Assembly (NCBI GenBank): GCA_947244675.1
Contig: CAMXLV010000094.1
Location: forward strand, 1-6,292
DNA from: an uncultured Clostridium sp.
GTDB taxonomy: Bacteria > Bacillota_A > Clostridia > TANB77 > CAG-508
DNA: 6,292 nt
Direction of reading: 5' to 3'
A program made the translations under genes and the position numbers. The first letter of the stretch is position 1. Each line of letters begins with the position of its first letter. The notes beneath the pieces are model-generated. The model was not told the DNA's origin and made no database searches. It saw nothing but the letters and a program-made list of their open reading frames with translations. Below are positions 1-5,417 of the stretch, piece after piece.

Positions 1-435
1 AGCAATTTGAAGATCGTAATGGAACAAGGAGATTTATTAGTACATTATGAATTACAAAAGCAAATAGAAAAAATACAAAATAGAAAAATATGGCTTAAAT
101 GTGGAGGATTTATAACTATTGATAAAACAGAAGCTCTAACAGCAATTGATGTAAATACAGGAAAATATACAGGAACAAAAAGTTTAGAACAAACAGTTTA
201 TCGTGTAAATAAAGAAGCTACGATAGAGATAGCAAAACAATTACGATTAAGAGATATTGGGGGAATTATTATCATTGATTACATAGATATGAAGAGTCAG
301 GAAAATAAGCAAAAAGTGGAAAGTCTTTTAAAAGAAGAATTGAAAAAAGATAGAAGTAAAACACAAATAGAAGGTTTTACCAAATTAGATTTAATGGAAC
401 TGACAAGAAAACATATTTGTAGTCATAAAGACTAG
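1..435 (+). CDS. rng: Ribonuclease E/G family protein (RNase G-like), 3' part only
   Basis: Endoribonuclease of the RNase E/G family, which cuts single-stranded AU-rich RNA during rRNA maturation and mRNA decay in the cytoplasm. The frame is open from base 1, so the gene starts left of the window; an internal TTG at 7 is unlikely to be the start. The 144 visible residues cover the catalytic DNase I-like region. WLKCGG is followed by AIDVNTGKYTG, where visible Asp50 and Asn52 match the magnesium-site Asp303/Asn305 of E. coli RNase E. QLRLRDIGGIIIIDYIDM follows, with Asp93 matching Asp346. The match then runs to LMELTRKH and the protein stops six residues later. The usual CPxC zinc-link and small C-terminal domain are missing. 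Only 22 bp separate the stop from rimO, so the missing part is not hidden downstream in another frame. It heads an apparent operon with rimO and the following gene. The family call is firm; rng versus rne is by similarity only. Confidence 0.9.
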   Translation, partial: SNLKIVMEQGDLLVHYELQKQIEKIQNRKIWLKCGGFITIDKTEALTAIDVNTGKYTGTKSLEQTVYRVNKEATIEIAKQLRLRDIGGIIIIDYIDMKSQENKQKVESLLKEELKKDRSKTQIEGFTKLDLMELTRKHICSHKD

Positions 436-457
436 AAAATAAAAAAGGAAGTTAAAG

Positions 458-1807
458 ATGAAAGTAGGATTTGTTCATTTAGGATGTAGTAAAAATTTAA
501 TTGATACAGAAGTAACAATAGGATTATTTAAGAAAAATAAATTTGAAATTGTAAATGAAGAAGAAAAAGCAGAAGTCATTGTTATCAATACGTGTGGCTT
601 TATTGATTCTGCTAAAGAAGAAGCAATAAACACTATTTTAGAAATGGCAGAATATAAAAAACAAAAGTGTAAGTATTTAATTGTAATGGGATGTCTTGTG
701 CAAAGATATTATGAGGAATTAATAAAAGAATTACCAGAGGTAGATTTATTTATCAAAATAGAGGAATATGACAAATTGTGGGAAAAGATAGAAAATTTAA
801 TAAAAAACAAGCAATTTGTGCAAAGTGAAAAATCAAATTGTCTCGTTATGCCAATGCTTACCCAAGAACAATTTTTAAATAGAACTCTTACAACAGGCAA
901 TCACTATGCTTATTTAAAAATAGGAGAAGGGTGTAGCAATAAATGTACCTATTGTGCAATTCCTTCAATTCGAGGAGCTTTTGTTAGTAGAAAGAAAGAA
1001 GATATTTTAGAAGAAGCAAAAAATTTAGTAAAACAAGGGATAAAAGAAATCATCATAATTGCACAAGATACTACCAAATATGGGATTGATTTATACGGAG
1101 AAAATAAATTAGTGGAATTACTAGAAGATCTTAGCAAAATAGAAGGGATTCAATGGCTTCGTTTTTTGTATTCTTATCCAGAAGGAATAACACAAGAATT
1201 AATAAACCTAGTAGCTAATACACCAAATATTGTAAAATATTTTGATATTCCAATTCAACATATAGCCAATCCTATTTTAAAAAAGATGAATCGAAGAACT
1301 TCTAAAGAGCAAATCCAAAAAATAATAAGCAATATTAGAAAACAAATTCCAGGAGTAACGTTAAGAACTAGTTTAATGGTAGGATTTCCAGGAGAAACGA
1401 AAGAAAATTTTGAGGAATTATTGGCTTTTGTAAAAGAAGCGAAATTTGATAAATTAGGAACTTTCATGTATTCAAAAGAAGATGGAACGCCAGCAATAAG
1501 ACTTCCAGATCAAATTCATGGTAATACTAAAAAAGCTAGATATAATCAAATTATGAAGTGCCAACAGCAGATTTCAAGACAAAATTTAGAAAAAAAATTA
1601 AATCAAGAATATGAAGTTTTAATAGAAGATTTATCTTTTGATGGAAAATATTTGATTGGAAGAACTAGTCAAGATGTACCACAAATAGATGGTGTTATAT
1701 ATATAGAAAATACAGATGTAAGAAATAAAGATAAAATTGGTAAGTTTGTTACTTGTAAAATTACAAAAATTTTAGATTATGATTGTATAGCACAAATCGT
1801 GAAATAA
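458..1807 (+). CDS. rimO: Ribosomal protein S12 methylthiotransferase RimO
   Basis: Radical-SAM enzyme that adds a methylthio group to a conserved aspartate of ribosomal protein S12 (uS12). The 449-residue length is normal for the family. The N-terminal UPF0004 domain (about 1-120) carries three cluster cysteines, Cys10 (HLGCSKN), Cys46 (NTCGF) and Cys79 (MGCL). The radical-SAM core has CxxxCxxC at Cys159/Cys163/Cys166 in the GCSNKCTYCAIPSIRG signature, which favours RimO over MiaB. The TRAM domain (about 378-446) contains GRTSQDVPQIDGVIYI, again RimO-like. The ATG at 458 is preceded by AAGGAAG at 445-451, 6 bases away. It lies 22 bp after the RNase gene and 13 bp before the next one, so co-transcription is likely. 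One small oddity: the usual GTGEYDK-like loop of the N-terminal domain reads KIEEYDK here (from Lys100). No defect is visible. Confidence 0.96.
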   Translation: MKVGFVHLGCSKNLIDTEVTIGLFKKNKFEIVNEEEKAEVIVINTCGFIDSAKEEAINTILEMAEYKKQKCKYLIVMGCLVQRYYEELIKELPEVDLFIKIEEYDKLWEKIENLIKNKQFVQSEKSNCLVMPMLTQEQFLNRTLTTGNHYAYLKIGEGCSNKCTYCAIPSIRGAFVSRKKEDILEEAKNLVKQGIKEIIIIAQDTTKYGIDLYGENKLVELLEDLSKIEGIQWLRFLYSYPEGITQELINLVANTPNIVKYFDIPIQHIANPILKKMNRRTSKEQIQKIISNIRKQIPGVTLRTSLMVGFPGETKENFEELLAFVKEAKFDKLGTFMYSKEDGTPAIRLPDQIHGNTKKARYNQIMKCQQQISRQNLEKKLNQEYEVLIEDLSFDGKYLIGRTSQDVPQIDGVIYIENTDVRNKDKIGKFVTCKITKILDYDCIAQIVK

Positions 1808-1820
1808 AAGAGGTGAAAAA

Positions 1821-3227
1821 ATGCAAATTTTAGGTCAAGTTTATTGGCGAGGAAAACAAAAAGAAATAGCCATAAAAGAAGAGGATGCATTTTTCAAGTA
1901 TTATATATTGGAATTAATAGGGGTTTATGCTCCTAAAATGGAAAGTAGTAGTATTATTTTTAAGGAAGATAATAATTTCTCAAAAGAAACGAATTTAGCT
2001 ATTTTAAAACTTTTGAATAAAAATATAATTTTAAAAATGTTAAAGAAGAAAGATAATAATGAATGCCAAATAATAGGAAATGCTACTATAAAAAGAAAGA
2101 CAAGAAAAATTGTAGCCAAAAAGGAAGGCGAAGTTTTAAAATTTTATTATTTAGTTTTAATTGGAATTTATACTTTTAAAGTGCCAAGAGAAGTAATTAT
2201 TTTTAAAGAAAATGTACGAAAAGAAGAGGAAGAAGAGGAATTTACAATATCTGATTTAGAAAAAGAAGAAATAAAAATGTTTTTAAGGAAAATAAATATA
2301 ATAAGTAAATTTGAAAAAAAGATACAAAATAATGTAAAAAATATTAATATAAAACAAGAAGTTGATATGGATACAAGAGTTACAGATATGAGTAATTTAG
2401 AGCAGGTTCTGAGAAAAAATGGAAAAATGCCTAAGTTAGAAGCGGGTGATGCACCATTAAAAATGGGAATTGTAGAATCAGATGATTTAAAGAATTTGAA
2501 AAATAAAGAGGGAGAAAGAGAACAAGGGCATAGTTCAAGATATGAAGCAGTAATGATAACTAAAAGAGGAAAAGTATATGCTTTAGACTTAGAAAATGAT
2601 ACACAAGAAGGGAATAACCCAACTGAAAAAAATTATCAAGTAAAGCAAAATAGAGATGTGAAAAGTGGAGATGTTTTAACAAGACTAAAATTAGGAGAAG
2701 GAACATTAGGAATTGAAAAAGGACAATATGGAGAAGTTGAAGTTTATCATTCACCAAGAAAAACAATTGGAGGAAAATCAGTAGAAGGTAACAAAAGTTT
2801 GGATAGGCAACTAGAAACTTCTAATAGTAAGAATGTGATGGTTGGTACTGATATAGAAACTTTAAAGTTAGCACAGGAAAATAATGATGGTTATCGTTCT
2901 GTAGAAGATGGGTATCAAGAGATAGAGGAACATCAAAAAGAGAATCCTATATGTGAAGAAAAGAAAGTAGAAGATTTAGATGGAGATAGGAATACAAGTT
3001 CACATACCCATGTGGATGATGATTTTGTCGTATTATCTTCTGGGGAAAAAGTTTCTTATAAGCAATTAGCAACAAGATGGGGATTTTTTAAAGATGGAAA
3101 GCCAGATGAAAAATTTATAAAAAAGAAAATAACAGAAAAAAAGAAAGAGGAAGAGAAAGTAGATGATATTCTAGCGGAATTAGATGAAGAATATGAAGAT
3201 CCAAGAGCACCAGACAGAGGAAGATAA
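1821..3227 (+). CDS. Uncharacterised Lys/Glu-rich protein with an N-terminal tandem domain duplication
   Basis: I do not recognise this 468-residue protein. It has no signal peptide or membrane segment and is strongly charged. Residues 5-50 and 86-131 align without gaps at an offset of 81, with 18 of 46 identical, including KxYxLxLIGxY and IIFKE cores. The N-terminus is therefore a diverged tandem pair of a small mixed alpha/beta-looking domain. A poly-Glu run (135-140) and a lysine-rich linker follow. Residues 240-315 look beta-rich (RYEAVMITKRGKVYALDLEND, then LGIEKGQYGEVEVYH) and could form a third domain. The C-terminal part has HTHVDDD at 395-401, a short helical SYKQLATRWGF segment at 412-422, a K/E-rich probable coiled coil (433-458) and the tail DPRAPDRGR. 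The ATG at 1821 follows AAGAGGTGA at 1809-1816. It lies 13 bp after rimO and ends just before a terminator, so it is the last gene of the operon. A cytoplasmic role linked to RNA or the ribosome is only a guess from position. Confidence 0.85.
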   Translation: MQILGQVYWRGKQKEIAIKEEDAFFKYYILELIGVYAPKMESSSIIFKEDNNFSKETNLAILKLLNKNIILKMLKKKDNNECQIIGNATIKRKTRKIVAKKEGEVLKFYYLVLIGIYTFKVPREVIIFKENVRKEEEEEEFTISDLEKEEIKMFLRKINIISKFEKKIQNNVKNINIKQEVDMDTRVTDMSNLEQVLRKNGKMPKLEAGDAPLKMGIVESDDLKNLKNKEGEREQGHSSRYEAVMITKRGKVYALDLENDTQEGNNPTEKNYQVKQNRDVKSGDVLTRLKLGEGTLGIEKGQYGEVEVYHSPRKTIGGKSVEGNKSLDRQLETSNSKNVMVGTDIETLKLAQENNDGYRSVEDGYQEIEEHQKENPICEEKKVEDLDGDRNTSSHTHVDDDFVVLSSGEKVSYKQLATRWGFFKDGKPDEKFIKKKITEKKKEEEKVDDILAELDEEYEDPRAPDRGR

Positions 3228-3230
3228 AGA

Positions 3231-3276
3231 AAAAAGAGGTATGTACAGTTTTATCATTTTTATCATACCTCTTTTT
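3231..3276. terminator. Bidirectional intrinsic terminator between the unknown gene and the CDF gene
   Basis: A perfect 13-bp inverted repeat: AAAAAGAGGTATG at 3231-3243 pairs with CATACCTCTTTTT at 3264-3276 around a 20-base loop. The A-run on one side and T-run on the other give a U-tract in both directions, which suits two convergent genes. The right arm also encodes the last codons of the minus-strand exporter, whose stop codon (3265-3263) falls at the inner end of the stem, before the U-tract. Confidence 0.85.
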
Positions 3277-4135
3277 CGATTGGATTTACATGAATAATTG
3301 TTTTATGAATTTTATCTAGCTCATTTATAGTACTTTCCAAATCATCTGCTAAAGTATGACTTTCAAAAGTAGTCATGTTTCCATCGACACAAATGGTTAA
3401 AAATACTAAATATTTAGCACCAACTGGAGTAGATACAATATCTTCTACTTTTTGGATTTCTGGATAATTGTGTGCAATATCTAATATTAAATCTTTCGTT
3501 TTATCGTCAATACTAATATCCATTAAAACATTATAACTTTCAATAAAAATGGTAACACCTGTATAGCAAAACCAAAGTGAAATACCAATTCCAACGATAC
3601 TATCAAACCAATAAATATGAAGCAAGGTAAATAAGGCAGATAGTAAAGTGAAAGTAGTTACGATACAATCATTTTTGTGGTCTTTCATGTTAGCTTGTAA
3701 TAAAATATTAGGATGCTTTTGGTAGGCTTTTTTGGTGTATAAAAAAAGCCATAGTTTGGTTATAATGGTAGTAATACAAACAATTACTAAAAACCAAGAA
3801 AATTGAAGATTGCTACCAAATATTAGTGTAAGGATAGAGTCATAAAGTAGTTTGCTAGCAACAATAATCATAGAGATACTGATAAATAAAGAAAAGATAT
3901 ATTCTGCTTTTCCATGTCCTAAGTTATGATTATGATCACTAGGGTTGCTAGCAATTTTATTGCCAATGAAAGTCATCAAAGAAGCAAAAATATCACCAGC
4001 ACTATTAACACTATCGGCAATCATTGCTTGGCTATGACTTACAAATCCAACAATTGCTTTAATAATTAATAAGAAGATATTTCCAATAATTCCGTATATT
4101 CCAGCTTTTTTTGTTATTACAAATTTTTCTTCCAT
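3263..4135 (-). CDS. Cation diffusion facilitator (CDF) family metal exporter, probably manganese type
   Basis: Proton-coupled divalent metal exporter in the cytoplasmic membrane, 290 residues, typical for the family. Several hydrophobic helices span about 11-200 and a cytoplasmic ferredoxin-like domain follows (about 207-290). Aligned by eye to E. coli YiiP on the shared HxxGHGKAE motif (His70, His74), the transport-site residues are Asn44 and Asp48 in TM2 (ADSVNSAGD) and Asp152 and Asp156 in TM5 (DHKND). Zinc exporters have Asp-Asp/His-Asp there. Asn-Asp/Asp-Asp resembles the manganese exporters (MntE-like), so export of Mn, possibly with Fe, is the best guess. DHNHNLGHGKAE also supplies the site-B region. 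The C-terminal IIHVNP (His282) corresponds to IIHQDP of YiiP. The ATG at 4135 follows GGAGATGA at 6 bases and has its own promoter. It is divergent from the small membrane protein gene and convergent with the unknown gene. The family is certain; the metal is inferred. Confidence 0.93.
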   Translation of the reverse strand: MEEKFVITKKAGIYGIIGNIFLLIIKAIVGFVSHSQAMIADSVNSAGDIFASLMTFIGNKIASNPSDHNHNLGHGKAEYIFSLFISISMIIVASKLLYDSILTLIFGSNLQFSWFLVIVCITTIITKLWLFLYTKKAYQKHPNILLQANMKDHKNDCIVTTFTLLSALFTLLHIYWFDSIVGIGISLWFCYTGVTIFIESYNVLMDISIDDKTKDLILDIAHNYPEIQKVEDIVSTPVGAKYLVFLTICVDGNMTTFESHTLADDLESTINELDKIHKTIIHVNPIEKEV

Positions 4136-4165
4136 AAAAAATCATCTCCATTTTACATTCTTATG

Positions 4166-4195
4166 ATTATATCACAAAAAATAGAAATAAAACAA
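4166..4195 (-). promoter_or_regulatory. Promoter of the CDF exporter gene
   Basis: On the minus strand, TTGTTT (4195-4190) and TATAAT (4171-4166) are separated by 18 bp. They are followed within about 30 bp by GGAGATGA and the ATG at 4135. The -10 is a perfect consensus and the -35 is partial. No operator palindrome or riboswitch is evident in the short leader. Confidence 0.7.
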
Positions 4196-4199
4196 GAAG

Positions 4200-4228
4200 T
4201 TGCAAAAAAATAATAGCCATGTTATAAT
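4200..4228 (+). promoter_or_regulatory. Promoter of the small membrane protein gene
   Basis: TTGCAA (4200-4205) and a perfect TATAAT (4223-4228) with a 17-bp spacer lie upstream of GAGGGG (4248-4253) and the ATG at 4262. The -35 box is 4 bp from the -35 box of the divergent exporter promoter. Confidence 0.75.
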
Positions 4229-4261
4229 TTAAGAAGTAGAAACAAAAGAGGGGTAATAAAA

Positions 4262-4591
4262 ATGACAATATTTGCAATTATATATATATTAGTATTTTTA
4301 ATATTTGCCTTAATAGCATATGCTATTTTACAAATTAAATTATTTGGTATGAAGATAAAAGACTTTTGGAGCTTTATTGAAGCAAATCAAATGTTAGACA
4401 AATTATATAAATTTGCTAAACAATACGAAAATATGTCTCCACAAGAGCAACTAATCTATTTAGCAGAAGCAGAAAAGATTTTTAAAGCATTTGATAATGT
4501 ACCAGATAGCTTATGGGAAGAAGAATATGATAAATATCGAGAAGTACTAAGTCGTTATAAAGATATAAAAATGATTCGATGGGGTTCTTAA
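4262..4591 (+). CDS. Small single-pass membrane protein of unknown function
   Basis: A 109-residue protein with one strongly hydrophobic N-terminal segment (about 2-24, rich in Ile, Leu, Phe and Ala), followed by Lys26, Lys31, Lys33. By the positive-inside rule the remaining 80 or so residues should face the cytoplasm. That part is charged and mostly helical (ANQMLDKLYKFAKQYENM, then EQLIYLAEAEKIFKAFD) and ends with a Trp-containing tail. The segment is long for a cleaved signal peptide and lacks an obvious cleavage site, so it is more likely an anchor. A good promoter and the GAGGGG ribosome binding site 8 bases before the ATG support expression. It faces away from the CDF gene and converges on the HD-hydrolase gene. 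Length and composition suggest a conserved accessory protein rather than a type I toxin. I cannot assign a function. Confidence 0.82.
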   Translation: MTIFAIIYILVFLIFALIAYAILQIKLFGMKIKDFWSFIEANQMLDKLYKFAKQYENMSPQEQLIYLAEAEKIFKAFDNVPDSLWEEEYDKYREVLSRYKDIKMIRWGS

Positions 4592-4618
4592 AAAGTGCTA
4601 ATGTAAATGAGATAATTT

Positions 4619-4692
4619 AAAATTCTTTATTTGTTGTATAGAAAATGTTTACACGAAAAAAGTGTTTTTCTATAAAATAAATAAAGAATTTT
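4619..4692. repeat. 74-bp near-perfect palindrome with 27-base arms
   Basis: Bases 4619-4645 pair with 4666-4692: 25 Watson-Crick pairs, one G-T (4633/4678) and one mismatch (4636/4675). A small inner stem, ACAC (4651-4654) with GTGT (4662-4665), closes a 7-base loop. The arms are almost entirely A/T. It lies between two convergent genes and codes for nothing visible. It could be a transcript-end hairpin for the upstream small gene or a MITE-like foldback element. The lack of a clear U-tract beyond the stem makes a standard terminator less likely. Confidence 0.75.
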
Positions 4693-4696
4693 TGTA

Positions 4697-4735
4697 TTTT
4701 GTTGTATAGGTATTGATTTTTCCTATACAATAAAA
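4697..4735. repeat. Second hairpin sharing an arm sequence with the 74-bp palindrome
   Basis: Bases 4697-4710 pair with 4722-4735, 14 pairs including one G-T, around the 11-base loop TATTGATTTTT. The core is TTGTATAGG / CCTATACAA. Its left arm repeats TTTGTTGTATAG (4698-4709), which also occurs at 4630-4641 in the left arm of the palindrome, so the right arm could pair with either copy. The right arm contains the HD-hydrolase stop codon (4725-4723). Confidence 0.7.
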
Positions 4736-5298
4736 AAGTTCTTAAAAAGGATAAAATGTCCTTTTAAGAACCGTCCCCAAAGGGATAAAAAGGTATAAGC
4801 ATAACGAAAAGATGGCTTTTTAAATAGGCGAGATTTGAAAACATAGTGAGTTTCTGATAAAGCACAGTATTTGTCAACAAAAGTTAAAATAAAGCCTTCT
4901 ATGGATTTGGGGAATTGTGTGGTAACTGGCCACATATGTTTAATGATCATATCTTTTTCTTTTTCGTTTAAATTAAATAATTGACAAGCATTTTCACAGG
5001 CTTTTTTTCCATGAGTAAAGGCATGAAGACCTTTTCTATCTGGTTGTCTGACGCGCCAATCGTATAAAAATAAGTCATGAAGCATAGCAGCACGTGTAGC
5101 AGAAATATAGTCTAAATGATATTTTTTGCAAATTAAAAAGCAGTAGTAAGCAGCCATATAACAATGATCAAAACAGCTAGTGTTATAATGCTGTCTGTAA
5201 TTTTTCATTTGTTTAACTGTTTCATTATTGATTAATTCTTCTATAATTTTTTGAAATTCTGTATCTTTGTCAGATAAATCTTTTAAAAATGGTTTCAT
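4723..5298 (-). CDS. HD-domain metal-dependent phosphohydrolase
   Basis: A 191-residue soluble protein of the HD superfamily, enzymes that hydrolyse phosphate esters of nucleotides and related molecules; the substrate here is unknown. Visible metal ligands in order are His45 (FDHCYMAA), His74-Asp75 (MLHDLF), His96 (AFTHG), His121 (KHMWP) and Asp142 (FVDKY). This H-HD-H-H-D pattern is that of binuclear HD hydrolases such as YqeK. The ATG at 5298 follows GAAGGGA (5313-5307, minus strand) and a good promoter. The gene lies downstream of asd in the same direction but has its own promoter in the 119-bp gap. The last 16 or so codons (RFLKGHFILFKNFFIV) are unusual because they are written by an intrinsic terminator hairpin and its U-tract, with the stop codon beyond them. 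The native C-terminus may have been altered by the incoming repeat-like sequence. The family is certain, the biological role unknown. Confidence 0.88.
   Translation of the reverse strand: MKPFLKDLSDKDTEFQKIIEELINNETVKQMKNYRQHYNTSCFDHCYMAAYYCFLICKKYHLDYISATRAAMLHDLFLYDWRVRQPDRKGLHAFTHGKKACENACQLFNLNEKEKDMIIKHMWPVTTQFPKSIEGFILTFVDKYCALSETHYVFKSRLFKKPSFRYAYTFLSLWGRFLKGHFILFKNFFIV
4732..4771 (-). terminator. Intrinsic terminator inside the 3' end of the HD-hydrolase reading frame
   Basis: On the minus strand GTTCTTAAAAGGA (4771-4759) pairs with TCCTTTTTAAGAAC (4751-4738), 13 bp with one bulged T and a 7-base loop. TTTTTT (4737-4732) follows at once. It is canonical for minus-strand transcription and has no U-tract in the plus direction. 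The HD-hydrolase stop codon (4725-4723) lies 6 bases beyond the U-tract. Confidence 0.82.
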
Positions 5299-5341
5299 TT
5301 GATTAGTCCCTTCTTATTTTCCTATGTATATTGCTATCTTA

Positions 5342-5371
5342 ATTATAGCATAGAGAAAGAAAAGAATGCAA
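5342..5371 (-). promoter_or_regulatory. Promoter of the HD-hydrolase gene (extended -10)
   Basis: On the minus strand TTGCAT (5371-5366) and TATAAT (5347-5342) are spaced by 18 bp. A TG one base upstream of the -10 (TGCTATAAT) makes an extended -10. The ribosome binding site and ATG at 5298 follow within 45 bp. It lies in the 119-bp gap after asd, so the hydrolase can be expressed independently. Confidence 0.72.
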
Positions 5372-5417
5372 ATTTCTACAAAAAATTAAGAATTATTTAA
5401 TAAAATATTTACACAAA

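Noticed and set aside
433..457. Frameshift or hidden continuation of the RNase gene
   Set aside because: Only 22 bp separate its stop from rimO and they contain the rimO ribosome binding site; there is no room for a zinc-link in any frame.
709..1467. Antisense open frames of 62-70 codons inside rimO (709-900, 949-1137, 1255-1467)
   Set aside because: They lie opposite a full-length conserved gene, lack ribosome binding sites, and have the low-complexity Phe/Ser/Ile make-up expected from the reverse of A-rich coding DNA.
1925..2766. Antisense open frames inside the unknown gene (1925-2119 and 2560-2766)
   Set aside because: The Leu/Phe-rich products are shadows of a Lys/Glu-rich frame; the sense frame has the ribosome binding site, the internal repeat and operon spacing.
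4619..4735. CRISPR array or riboswitch in the structured intergenic region
   Set aside because: There are only two copies of a 12-base string without regular spacers, and the structures lie at the 3' ends of convergent genes rather than in a leader.
5380..5401. Terminator after asd
   Set aside because: On the minus strand ATTAA and TTAAT flank a short loop and a T-run follows, but the stem is only 5 A/T pairs, too weak to call.
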